Assembly: GCF_024267655.1 (NCBI RefSeq)
Contig: NZ_CP100595.1
Span: 1,426,001 to 1,490,000, forward strand
DNA: 64,000 nt
Direction: 5' to 3'
Source: Arcobacter roscoffensis
GTDB lineage: Bacteria > Campylobacterota > Campylobacteria > Campylobacterales > Arcobacteraceae
The position numbers and the translations under genes are program-made. Within the stretch, counting starts at the first letter, position 1. The number at the start of each line of letters is the position of its first letter. The notes under the pieces are model-generated. The model saw only the letters and a program-made list of their open reading frames with translations, was not told the DNA's origin and ran no database searches. This document shows, piece by piece, positions 22,701-37,700 of this stretch.

Positions 22701-25700
22701 TTTTAGATGGTGGAGATGGACTTGAAGATATAGCTGATTACTCAAATCAAGCAAATGCAATAACTGTAAATCTAAAAACACCAGATGCAAATGGAAACCA
22801 AGTAACAAATGATGGACAAGGCTCTTTTGATGAGTTAAAAAATATAGAAATTATTAGTGCTTCACAAGGTGATGATAACTTAACAGGTAGTGATAATTCA
22901 GATACATTCTTAGGAAATGCCGGAGCAGATGTAATAAATGCAAATGGTGGAGATGATTCAATAGATGGTGGAGCAGGTGCAGATATAATCCATGGAAATG
23001 CAGGTGATGATACAATCACAGCAGGTGATAATAATGACACTATTTATGGGGATGAAGGCGATGACAACATCCAAGGTGGAACAGGTGAAGATAAGATAGT
23101 AGCAAGCTACCAAGCCTCAGGGGATGATGCAGATAATGATAATGACATTATAGATGGTGGAAATGATACGGATACAATAGATTATAGTGGAAGTGAATTT
23201 GATAGTCATAAAATAAATGCAAACTTGTCAACAAATACAATCACAGCAGATGGAGCAGATAGTGATACTGTAACAAATGTAGAGAATATCATAGGAACAA
23301 ATTATGATGATACAGATACAAATACAATAGATGATATTATCATAGGAGATGATAAAGCTAATAGTATAAATGGTATGGCAGGAGATGACTCTTTAGTAGG
23401 AAATGAGAATGACGATATTATCCGAGGTGGAGCAGGATTTGATACTATAGATGGTGGAGCAGATAATGATACATTATACGGTGATGCCGGAAATGATTTA
23501 ATTGAAGGTGGAACAGGAGAGGATTCACTATACGGAAATGCAGATGATGATGTACTAGATGGTGGAGATAATGATGACTACTTAGATGGTGGAGTAGGAA
23601 ATGATACACTTAAAGGTGGCGCAGGTTCTAACTCATTAGTAGGAAATGATGGAATTGATACAGTTGATTACTCAGGTTCTAAAGCTGTAACAGTTGACTT
23701 ATCTATTTTATCTTCACAAGATGTATTTGGTGATGGAACTCAAAATGATAAATTAAGCTCAATTGAAAATGTAACTGGTTCAACATCAAATGATGAAATA
23801 ACTGGAAATGTTGAAGATAACTCATTATTTGGTTCAAGTGGAGATGATTCTTTAAAATCGAGTGCCGGGGATGATACTCTTGATGGTGGAGCTAATAATG
23901 ATACAGTTGATTACTCAAATCAAACTCAAGAAATTATACTTACAACAAACACAGGTACAAATGAATATAGTGTAAATAAAGGCTCAAATGGAACTGATAG
24001 TGTAATCAACACTGAAACTATTATTGCTACAAACTTTGATGATACTATGACTGGTGATAGTTTAAAAGATGTATTTATCTCAAGAGGTGGAGATGATACT
24101 TTAAGAGGTAATGCAGGTGATGATACTTTAAGTGGTGAAGCAGGAGAAGATACTTTATTTGGTGGAACAGGAGATGATGAATTACTAGGTGGAGATGATA
24201 ATGATAAGTTATCAGGTGATGCCGGTGATGATGTTATTGATGGTGGAGCTGGTAATGACATAATTACTGCAAATTTTCAAGCAAGTAATGAAGACCTTGA
24301 TACTACAAATGATGCTATAGATGGTGGAGTTAACACTGATATAGTAGATTATAGTGGAAGTGATTTTGATGGTCACAAAATAAACGCAAATCTAACTACA
24401 GGTGATGTTACTGTTCAAGGTGGAGATAGCGATACTTTAACAGAGATTGAAAATATAAATGCTACTAACTACAATGATGGTGATAACAGTACTATTGAAG
24501 ATGTTATTCTTGGAAATACTTCAGACAATACTATAAATGGTCTTGCAGGTGATGACTCTATTGATGGAGCAGCTGGTGAAGATGTTTTAAATGGTGGAGC
24601 AGGTTTTGATAAGTTATCAGGTGGAGCTGATAATGATGAGCTTTATGGAAATGATGGAAATGATACACTTGATGGTGGAAGTGGTGATGATTATTTAGAT
24701 GGTGGACTAGGAGATGATACTTTTATAGGTGGAGCAGGTTCAAACTCTTTAATAGGAAACACAGGGGTTGACACAGTTGATTATTCTGGTTCTAAAGCTG
24801 TAACAGTTGACCTATCAGATAACACAGTTCAAAATGTATTTGGGGATAACTCTCAATTAGATACTTTAAACTCAATAGAAAATGTAATAGGTTCAAGCGA
24901 AGCTGATGTTATTACAGGAAGCAATAAAGATAATTCACTATTTGGTGCAGATGAAAATGATATTTTAAAATCAAGTGCTGGTAATGATATTTTAAATGGT
25001 GGAAATGGAACTGAAAATATTGCTGATTATTCAAATCAAAGTTCAGCTATAAATGTAAACTTAAATAATGCCCAACAAGTTACAAAAACAGCAGGTGGAA
25101 GTGATACTTTAGAAAATATCCAAATTATTCAAGGAACAGATGATGCAGATAACTTCATAGGTGATGGAACTTCAAACACTTTAAAAGGTGGAGATGGAAA
25201 TGATATTATTGAAGGTAGAGGCTCAAATGATAGTCTTTACGGAGAAAATGATGATGACACAATCACAGGTGGAGCAGGTGATGACTATATAGATGGTGGA
25301 GCAGGAAATGATACTGCAAGCTATTTAGATGCCACAGGTTCTGGTGTTACGGTTGATTTATCAGATACAAATTCTCAAAATGTAGGTGGTAACTTAGGTA
25401 GTGATACTTTAGTTAGTATTGAAAACTTAGAGGGTTCAAACTTTGCTGATAGCCTAATTGGTGACAACCAAGGAAATGTTATCACAGGAAAAGATGGTGA
25501 TGATGAAATCACAGGAAATGCAGGTGCTGATAGCCTTTATGGAAATGAAGGAAATGACACATTTATTCAAACAGTAGGACATACTACAGGTGATGTTATA
25601 AATGGTGGTAGTAATACAGATACTTCAAGAGGTAGTGATACTGTTGATTATAGTGCTTTAAGTGATGCAAATGGAATAAAAGTATCTTTAAATGACACAG

Positions 25701-28700
25701 GTGTAGCAGGGGTTACGGTTGCAAACTCTTCAAATGATCATCAATTATCTGACATTGAAAATATCATTGGTACATCAGGAACAGATACAATAGAAGGTGA
25801 TAGTGCTGATAATATTTTAAATGCTAATAGTGGTACAAATGACACTATATCTTTTGAAAATGCTTCAAGTTCTGTTTATGTAAACTTAGGTTCGAGTATT
25901 TCAAGTGATATTACAGGTGATGGTACAGCTGATAATATCAATGCTACAACAGCAGTAGGAGCTACTACAGGAACTGATACTATTACAAATTTTGATGATG
26001 TAAAAGGTAGTGTAAATAGTGATACTATTGTAGGTGATAGTGGAGATAATACACTTGATGGTGGAGCAAATGATGATATTTTAGTTGGTGGTGAGGGTTC
26101 TGATAGCTTAATTGGTGGAACAGGAAATGATACTGTTTCATATGCTCTTGATACAGGCTCTGTTGATGTTAGTTTAAGAAATGTAATTGGTACAGATGGT
26201 TATGGAGATACAGATAGATATGATTCTATTGAAAATGTAATTGGTTCTTCAAACAATGATACTATTGAGGGTAATGTAAGTAACAATATCTTAGATGGTG
26301 GTGATGGAGTTGATACTTTAACTTATAAAAATGCTCTTGCAGGTGTTACTGTAAACTTAGGTCTTGAAACAAATAATACAGGTAGTGACGGAACAGATAC
26401 TATCAAAAACTTTGAGAATTTAGAAGGTTCTAATTTAGCAGATAATTTAACAGGGGATGCAAATGCAAATACAATTTCAGGACTTAGTGGAAATGATGCA
26501 ATTGATGGTGCAAATGGAAATGACTTCTTATATGGTGGTTTAGGAAATGACACTTTCACTGTAAACTTAGGCGATGGAAATGATATTATTGATGGTTATT
26601 TAGACTCTCAAACAGATACAGATGATAGCTCAAATAAAGATACAGTTGATTTTAGCTCTATTGGCGGAGCAAATTATGTAAATGCAGACCTATCAAATAC
26701 AAGTACAGCAAATGCAATAGTTACAGATGGTACTACAGTAAATCAAAGTGATACTTTAAGAAATATAGAGAATATCACAGGTACAAACAATGATGATACT
26801 TTAATAGGAAATTCTGAGTCAAATATCCTTGATGGACAAGCAGGTGATGATGAAATCACAGGTAATGCAGGAGCTGATGAGCTTCAAGGTGGAGCAGGTG
26901 ATGATACTTTTAAAGGTAGTGACTTCAAAGACGACATAATCAATGGTGGAAATACTGATGAAACAAGAGGAGATACAGTTGATTATAGTGCTGTAACTTC
27001 TGGTATTACAGTAAATTTAGAAGATAATGGTTCAAATACAGATGTAGAAGTTGGAGTTGATACTACGAATCACACAATAGCAAATATTGAGAATATCACA
27101 GGTTCAAATACAGCAGTAGATAACTTAACAGGAAATAGCTCTGTAAACACTATCTTAGGACTTGGTGGTGATGATGTTATAGATGGTGATGATGGTGATG
27201 ACTTCTTAGATGGTGGAGCTGGTAATAATACAGTTGCCTTTACAAGTGTAAGTTCTGGTGTAAATGTAAATCTTTCAAGTAGTGATTATACATATAATAG
27301 TGAAACTTTAAGTGCAAATAGTGCCATCTCAACAGCAACTGATGCAGACTCAAATGGTACAAATGACACAGATACAATCAATAACTTTAGAAATCTTACA
27401 GGTTCTACTTATGATGATGTTTTAGTAGGAAATGGTGAGATTAATAACATCAATGGTGGTGATGGAAGAGATGTTATTGATGGACTTGGCGGAAATGATG
27501 TATTAGATGGAGCAGCTGGAAATGATAGCTTTATCATGGGTGCAAATGATGGTGAGGATATTGTAGATGGAGGTAGTGGTAGTAGAGATATTATTGATTA
27601 CTCTTCACTAGCTTCAAATCAAGGAATAAATGTTTCATTAGATACAGATTCAAGTGTTACTGTAAATATTGCAAATGGTGAAAATGACTCTATTAAAAAC
27701 ATTGAAAATGTTATTGGTGGAGCAGGTGATGATAATATAGTAGGTGATGGACTTAAAAATACTATTATTGGTAATGCAGGTGCTGATACTATTGAAGGTG
27801 GAGCTTCTGCTGATACTATTGAAGGTGGAATCGGAGCTGATGACCTAAGAGGTGATAGTGGTGATGATCTTATCAAAGGTGGAGCTGATAATGACTTCAT
27901 TAGAGGTGGTGATAATAACGACACACTTTATGGTGGAAATGCAACACATGATGAAGATACTATTGAGTCAAATACAGGTGATGATACTATAAATGGTGAA
28001 GCAGGTGTTGATATTATTTATGGTAGAGATGGTGATGATGAACTATCAGGTGGAGCTGATGATGATACACTTTATGGTGGAGTTGGAAGTGACCTTTTAA
28101 GTGGTGGCGATGGAAATGACACTATTGATGGTGGTGAAGGTGAAGAGACAAATGGTGGAGATACTATTGATTACTCTTCAAAATCTATTTTTGTAGATGT
28201 AAACCTTATGGATATAGATGCAAATGACTATGCAACTGCTTCACTTGGAACAGAAAACGATAAACTAAAAAATATAGAAAATATCACAGGTACAGTTGGT
28301 AATGATTATATTGGTGGAGATAATGACAACAATATAATTGATGGAAATATAGGTGATGATACACTAGTTGGTGCCAATGGTAATGATACATTAATTGGTG
28401 GTGATGGTGACGATACTTTTAAAGCTGGACTTGATGAAAATGGAGATAAAACTTTAGAAAGTGGTGATGATGGAGTTGATTATTATGATGGAGAAGAAGG
28501 ACAAGAGGATAATAATGGAGATACATTAGATTACTCTGCTTTTGATAATACTCATAATATTAATGTAGACTTATCAATTACATCTGACACAGCAGGACTT
28601 ACAGATGTTACAACAGTTAGTGTAAATAATGGTTCAAATGACTATATCAAAAATATAGAAAACATCACAGGAAGTGCTGGTGCTGATGTTATCAAAGGTG

Positions 28701-31700
28701 ATTCAAGTGCTAATATTTTAGATGGTAGTGCAGGAAATGATACATTAAGTGGAGCAGGTGGAGCTGATACTTTAGAAGGTGGGGCTGGAATAAATAGAGC
28801 TGATTATTCAAATGCTGCTTCAAAAATAGTTGTTGATATGGAAAATGCAACAGAAGAAGTATCAAATGATGGTGATGGTTCATCTGATAATCTAAATAAT
28901 ATCCAAGAAATAGAAGCTACGAATGCAAATGATACTATTTATGGTTCATCAGCAGATGAGTTATTTATAGGTAATAATAATGATGATACTTTTATGGGTA
29001 GAGATGGAAATGACACTATATATGGTGGGTCAGAAGCTAGAGTAGATGACTCATCAGCTGATACTGTTTCTTATGAGTATTTAAATACAGGAAGCAAAAG
29101 TGTAACAGTTGATTTATCAAATGATACAGGAACAGCTGTTGTTGATGGAAGTGATACAGATACACTTTATGATATTGAAAATATCATTGGTGGTGATGGA
29201 AATGATGTTATTACAGGAAGTGATGCTTCAAATAATCTAAAAGGTGGTGATGGAAATGATACATTTATAGCAACAAGTGCAAATGATGGTGCTGATGTTA
29301 TAGATGGTGGAGACCACACTACAGGTGATACAGTAGATTATAATGCTTTAGATTCAAACTCTATTACAGTTACTTTAGCTAATAGTGGAACTACAAGTGT
29401 TGATGTAAGTGGAGCAGGTGATGATGATACAATTTCAAATATTGAAAATGTAGTAGGAACACAATTAGGTGATAATATTACAGGTAATAATGCAAACAAT
29501 ACACTAGAAGGAAAAGAAGGTGCTGATGTTTTAGCAGGTGGTGCTGGAAACGATAGACTTGATGGTGGAGATGGTATTGATACTGCTGATTATTCAAGTG
29601 CAAATGCAGGAGTTACTGTTGATTTAGGTATTGATGGAACTGCTCAAACTATTGGGGCAGACCAAGGAAGTGATACTTTAGTTGATATTGAAAATGTTAT
29701 TGGTTCAACTGATGATGATACATTTAAAACTGATTATTCAAATGATAATAACTTCAATGGTAACACAGGAAGTGATACAGTTGATTACAGTTCATTAGAT
29801 GTTGATGATGCTACAGTTGATAAAGTAGTTGCTACTATGAGTGGAGCAACTATTACAGGTAGTTCTGCTACTACTCCTACAAGTGCAAATGATAGCTTTA
29901 CTTCAATAGAAAATATCATAGCAAGTGATGGAAATGACACTTTAACAGGTGATGGAAATGCTAATACTTTAAAAGGTGGAGCAGGTGATGATATTATTGA
30001 TGGTGCAGGTGGAAATGATAACATTGATGGTGGACTTAATACAGCTGTTGGTGATACTGTAAACTATTCAAGTTCATCAGAAGGTGTAAATGTTGATTTA
30101 AGTTTAGATGGTGTTGCACAGTTTATTAGTGCAAGTGCAGGAACAGATACTTTAAACTCAATTGAAAATGTAATAGGTTCAGCTCAAGCAGATACTTTTA
30201 AAGGTAATAATACAGTATCAAATACATTCAATGGCGGTATTACTGACCTTTCAAACCCAAATTCTGAAAATACAAGTGATGAAAATGATAAAGTAGATTA
30301 TTCAGATTCTACAAATACAATTGTTGCAGATCTAACAGCTGGAACGGTAGTAATTGGTGGAAGTGTTACTGATAATTTAATCAATATTGAGCATGTTCAA
30401 GGAACTGATGGAAATGATACTTTTACAGGAAATGCCGATGATAACTCACTTATTGGTGGAGCTGGAAATGACAAGTTCTTAATCACAAGTGTAAATAATG
30501 GTGATGATGTAATAGAGGGTGATACAAATGCTGGAAATGATGGTCTAAGAGATGAGATAGATTATAGTGCTATTTCTAATACTTACTATTTAGATGCAGA
30601 TTTATCAAACAATTCATTAGTAATAAAACAAACAAGTGATGATAGCTCTGTTGATAGTGATACTGTAAGAAATATTGAAGATATAACGGGAACTGCTGGG
30701 GAAGATACTATAAGAGGTAATACTTCTAAAAATATTTTAAGTGGTGCAAATGGAACTGATACTATTTATGGTGAAGCAGGTGATGATGTAATAAATGGTG
30801 GAGATAATACAGATAATGCTACTTCTTCAACTACTTATGAGTACTTAGATGGTGGAGAAGGTGCTGATACTATTTATGGTGGAGCTGGAAATGACTCTAT
30901 TGTTGGTGGGTCTGATGATGGAAAAGATACATTATACGGTGAAGCAGGAAATGACATCATTCAAGCAGGTTCAGGTGTAGATAAAATTTATGGTGGAGCT
31001 GATGATGACTCTATTCGAGGTGATGCTGGTGAAGATTTAATCTATGGGGGAAGTGGAGCTGATAGTATTTCAGGTGGAAGTGAAGCTGATATTATTCATG
31101 GTGGAGATACATTAAATAGCAACGATGATGGTGATGACATTATAAATGGAGATGATGGAGCTGATACTATTTATGGTGGATATGGAAATGACACTATAAG
31201 TGGTGGAGCTAACAATGATGAAATTTATGGTGGTATTTCTGGAAATACAGACTATGATAATGCTATTTATGGTGATAATGATACTGTAACTTATGAAAAC
31301 GCTACAAATGGCGTAACTGTTGATTTTGTAAATAATCAAGCAACAGGTGAAGGAACTGATACTTTATATGGAATTGAAAATGCTATAGGTTCAGCCTTTG
31401 ATGATACATTTGTTTCAAAACTTGATGTTTCAAATAAATTTGATGGTAACTCAGGAAATGAAACAAATGGAGATAGCATCTCTTATGAAAATGTAAATGT
31501 AGATACAAATGATGAAGCAAATGACAAAGTAGTTGTAAATCTATCAGGAACACAAGATTCAGATGGATATTTTGAAGCACAGATTTACCAAGATGGAGCA
31601 CTTACTACAACTGACTATTTAAAAGATATTGAAAATGTAACAGGTAGTGCAGGTGATGATACTTTAACAGGAGATAGTGATAGTAATACCCTGAAAGGTT

Positions 31701-34700
31701 TAGCTGGAGATGACTTATTAAGTGGGCAAGAATCTAATAACTATCTTGATGGTGGAGCTGGAAGTGATACTGTAACATATGAAGATAAATCAGTTTCAGT
31801 AACAGTTGACTTTAAAAATAATGAAGCTTCAACTTCTACACAAATAGATACTTTAGTGAGTATTGAAAACGCTATTGGTGGCTCAGCAAAAGATACATTT
31901 ATTATGAATGAAGATAATGTTGATAACACTATAAATGGTAATAATGAAGAAGATACAATCTCTTATGCTAACTACACATCAAATGGTGTAAATGTAAATT
32001 TAAGTACAACACTTGCTCAAACAGTAGTTGATAATGTAAGTGATGATGATATTGATACTATTTCAAATATTGAACATGTAATAGGAACTTCAAATGATGA
32101 TGAATTTATAGGTTCAGTTTTAGCCAACTCAATAAGCGCTGGTGCTGGAAATGATACAATTATTGCTGGTGTTGATGTAGATAATAATGGAACAATTGAT
32201 TCTTGGAGCGATGACGGAGCTGATTATTTTGATGGTGGAGCAGGTACACAAGATTGGCTTGATTACTCTATAATAGAAAATGACGGTGGCAACAATGGTA
32301 TTTCACTTACTTTAGATAGTGCAAATCCTGAAAATGTGACTGTAAAAGGTGCTTCAACTGATACTATTTTAAATATCGAAAATATCAAAGGTACACAAGA
32401 TGCTGACTCAATTAAAGGTGATGTTCAAAACAACTCTTTACTTGGGAATGATGGAGACGATATTTTAGAAGGTGAGGGTGGAGCTGATAGACTTTATGGT
32501 GGAGCTGACAATGATACTTTACTAGGTGGAGCAGGTGATGATACACTTATGGGAGAAGCTGGAGATGATTCATTAACAGGAAGTTTAGGAAGTGATAAAA
32601 TCTATGGTGGTGATGACAACTCTGATAGTGGAGTTGATACAGTAGATTATACAAATGCCTTAGAGACTTTAACTATTGATTTAGACTTAACTGCAACTGG
32701 TGGTTTAAATTCTGATGGTTCTATTGAAGGAAAATCAGTAGGTTCTACAGGAGCACAAGGACAAGGTATAGATGAACTTTATGGAATAGAAAATATTATA
32801 GGTTCAAACTTTGCAAATGATACTATTTATGGAAATAGTTCTAAAAATGTTATTACAAGTCAAGCTGATGATGATTTTATTGAAGCTAGAGATGGTGCAG
32901 ATACTGTAATTGCAGGAGATGGAGATGATACTATTGTTTCTACAAGTGCAAATGATGGAGTTGATTATTATGATGGTGGAAGTAACAATGATACAGTTGA
33001 TTACTCAGCTTTAGGTTCAACAAATGCAATTAGTGTTGATTTAAGTGCTAGTGCAACTCATGATTTTGATGGAGTTGGTGGAAATGACTCTTGGGAAGTA
33101 AGTATTGCAAATGGTGATAATGACATCATAAAAGATGTTGAAAATATCATAGGTGGAGCAGGTGATGATACTATCCTTGCAAATAGTGCTGTAAATGAAC
33201 TTCAAGGTGGAGCAGGAGCTGATACTTTATCTGGTAATGATGGTATTGATACTATTTATGGATTTACAAAAGGACAAAGTGAATCAAGTGTAGAGTATGA
33301 TACAGTTACATATAGCTACTTAACTTCAAAATCAGCTGTTATTGACTTAACTGCTGGAACTGCAACTATAGATGCAAATGATAGTGATACACTTATAAGT
33401 ATTGAAAATGCAATTGGTGGAAGCCTAAAAGATACAATCACAGGTAATTCACAAATTAATACTCTTCAAGGAGCAGGGGGAGATGATACTTTTGTAAGCT
33501 CAACTGCAAATGACTTTATTTATGGGGGAACTTTAAATACATCTGGTGTTCACACAGATAGTCATACTACTGGGGATATGATTGATTATAGTAATACTTT
33601 AAATGCTAATAATAGATTGGTTTTAGATTTATCAACTACAAGTAGTGATGGAACAAACTCTTATAGCGAAGCTAATATTTTATTAAATAGTGATGATTCA
33701 AGTGTTTATACTGATAGATTATATGATATAGAAAACGTAAAAGCCACAGATAACAATGATGAATTAACAGGAAATGTTTCAGATAATACACTTATTGGTA
33801 ATGCAGGAAATGATACTCTTCAAGGAAAAGCAGGAGCTGATAGGCTTGAAGGTTCAAGCGGAGATGACTTATTTATAGTTGATGATAGTGATATTACAAA
33901 TAGTGGTGATGAGATAATCGGTGGAGCTGATTTTGATACAGTTGATTATAGTGGTATTACTGTAAGTGGTGTAACAGTTGATTTAGAATCAGGTTCAACT
34001 GTAACAGTTGATATAGCAGGACAAACACATACTTTAAATGGTATTGAGCATTTAATAGGAACAAACCAAACTGATACTTTAACAGGTGATGCAAATCTAA
34101 ATAGAGTTCAAGGAATGGGCGGAGATGATGAAATCTTCGGTCAAGATGGTAGTGACTTCTTATATGGTGGAGCTCAAGAAGAAAATAGCGCAGGTTCAGG
34201 AAATGATACTATTGATGGTAAAGCAGGTGATGACTTCATTAGAGGTGGTGATGGAGATGATGATCTAAGAGGTGGTACAGGAAAAGATACTATTTATGGT
34301 GAAGATGGTGTTGATGTAATACGTGGAGAATCAGAAGATGATATTATCTATGGTGGAGCAAATGATGATGATATAAACGGTGGTTTAGGTGCAGATACAA
34401 TCTATGCAGGAACTGGCGATGATGTTATTTCATTTGAACAAGCAGATAATAAAATTGATATAGTTTATGGTGGCGATGATGTATCTGATAGTGGAGTTGA
34501 TACTGTTGATTATTCACAAGCTATTAAAGGTATGACAATTGATTTAGCAAATGGAAATGCCCAAGGAACTGCAAGTAGTGCTGACCAAGGTGATGACTTA
34601 TTATATGGTATTGAAAATGTATTAGGTTCAAACTTAGAAGGTGATGTAATTAGAGGTAATGATGTTACAAATACTTTAAGTGGTAATGGTGAAAATGATA

Positions 34701-37700
34701 CTTTATACGGTGAAGGTGGTGAGGATACACTACTTGGTGGAGCTGATAATGATGAATTACATGGTGGATTAGCAAATGATAGTATTGATGGTGAAGCTGG
34801 TGATGATGTAATTTACGGTGATGAGGGTGCTGATACTCTTATAGGTAGTGCAGGTGATGATACATTTATAGCTACTGCTTCAAATGATGGAAGTGATTCT
34901 ATTATTGGTGGAAATGACAGTGATACAGTTGACTATAGTGTAATTGGTGCAGGAAATGATATTGTTGCAAATTTAGCTGCTAGTGGAGATACTACTGTTA
35001 CATTTACATCAGGAGATAGTGACACTATAAAGGGTATTGAAAATATCATAGGTGGAGATGGAGATGACACTTTTACAGGAAGTGCTCTACAAAATACTTT
35101 AGATGGTTCAAATGGAACTGATGAAGTTAGATACGACTATGATAATGGGCAAGGTGTTAGTGTAGATTTACAAAACAACACAGCAACAGAAGCAGGTGGT
35201 GTTGTAGATACTTTAACATCTATTGAGAATGTACTAGGTTCTTCTTATGATGATGATTTTGTTACAGCAACAGGAGTTACAAATGTAATTGATGGTGGAA
35301 CTGCTACAAATGAAACAAATGGTGATACTATTGATTATAGTTCAAGAAACTCATCAATTAATTTAACACTAAATACATCAACTTTAGCAACAGTAAATAT
35401 TTCAGGTGATTCAAATGATCAAATTAGAAATATTGAAAATGTAAAAGGAAGTTCTACAGATGATACTATCACAGGAGACGCATCAGTAAATACTCTATTA
35501 GGTAATGCAGGTTCTGATACTTTAGATGGTGCAGGAAATGATGACTATTTAGATGGTGGAGCAGGAAATGACACTCTAATTGGTGGAGCAGGTGCAGATG
35601 AAATGTATGGTTCTGCTGGTAATGATGTATTTAAAGGTACAGATTTTACAGGTGATAGTATTGATGGTGGAAATGAAGATGATTCATCAAGAGGAAGTGA
35701 TACTGTTGATTATAGTAATTTAGATACAACAGGTATGACTACAGGTGTATCTCTTACTTTAAATGACTCTACTTCTACAACTGTAACAGTTGATACAGAT
35801 ACAAATAATCATACTTTAGTAAATATTGAAAATGTTTACGGAACATCTTTAGCTGATAATATCACAGGTGATGCAGATGCAAATAGTATTTTAGGTAATG
35901 ATGGAACTGACTATATAGATGGTGCTGCTGGAGATGATTATATTGAAGGTGGAGCTAACACGGGGATTGAGACACTAATAGGTGGGGAAGGACTAGATAC
36001 TATTTATGGTGGAGAAGGTGTTGATCATATTATTGGTGGAAATGATGATGATAAACTATATGGTGATGAACAAAACGATACTTTAGATGGTGGAGCTGGA
36101 GTTGATACACTAGAAGGTGGTGCAGGTGATGATACTTTAATTGGTGGAGCTGGAAATGATAATCTTGTTGGTGGTAGTACAGGAGAGACTATAGGTGATA
36201 CAGCTGATTATAGTAATGAAAGTTCAACTATTCAAGCAAATATTTCAAACTCTTTTGCAGTTGGTAGCTCAATTGGAACTGATACATTTAACTCAATTGA
36301 AAATATCACAGGTACTAATCTTGGTGGTGTTGGTGATGATATTACAGGTGATGGAAGAGATAATATTCTAAAAGGTTTAGCAGGTGATGATACTATCTCA
36401 GAACTAGCAGGTGATGATACTGTTGAAGGTGGAGCAGGTAATGACTATATTATTGCAGGAAGTGGTAATGATACTATTGATGGTGATGATACTGATGTTG
36501 GAACAACAGATGGTACTTCTGATACTTTAGATTACAACTCAATTTCAATAAATGATGATACAGGTGATACAAGAGATGTTGATGGAGCTGGTATTGATAC
36601 AACTGGTGTTGATGCTTACTTAGGTATTGAAATTGATTTATCTGATGAAAATGCTCAAAGAATTCATAATGAGTATGGAACTGATACTATTACAAATATT
36701 GAAAATGTAATTGGTTCAAATAAAGGTGATTATATTTCAGGAAATGACTCTAATAATACTTTAGAGGGAAGATCAGGAAATGATTACCTAGTAGGACTTG
36801 ATGGAGCTGATAAACTTATTGGTGGTAGTGGAGTTGATACAGTTGACTTTACAGCAGGAACACAAAAAGTTGTAGTTGATATGAACACATCTCAAACAGA
36901 TGGAAGTAGTGATACTTATAGAGTTCAAAATGATGGATATGGAAATAAAGAGTTCTTAGATGGTGTAGAAAATATTATCACAGGTGATGGTGATGACACT
37001 ATTTACGGTGATGCCTTATCAAATACAATTATTACAGGTGCAGGTAATGATATTATTAGAGGTGGAGCGGATGCTGATGTAATTGATGGTGGAGACAACC
37101 TAGATACAGCTGATTTCTCAGATTTAGCATATGGAGTTACTGTTGATTTAGATACAGATAATGATATTTCAAATGGTGCTGAGGGTACTGCTTTATCAAA
37201 TGGAAAAACAGATACTCTAAGAAATATTGAAAATGTAATAGGAACAAATAGAGCAGATAATATCACAGGTGATGAAAATAACAATACTTTAGAAGGTGGA
37301 GCTGATAATGACACTTTCAAAGGTTTAGAAGGTCAAGATTATATTGATGGTGGTGATGGAACTGCTGATACTATAGACTTTAGTGATGGAACACAAGGTA
37401 TAGATGTAGATTTAAGTGTAGCTCAAACATTAGGTAATACAGCAACTTATAGAGTTCAAGATGATGGTTTTGGAAACTCAGAATATATTGATGGTATTGA
37501 AAATATTATAGGTACAAATGAACAAGATGTTATCACAGGAGACTCAAACAACAACATTTTAGATGGTGGAGCAAATGATGATATTATCTCAGGTGGAGAT
37601 GGTGCTGATACTTTAGTTGGACAATTAGGAGCTGATACATTTAAAGGTGGAGCTGGAGATGACTTTATTTATGGTAATGATTCATTGGTTTCAAGTGTAG

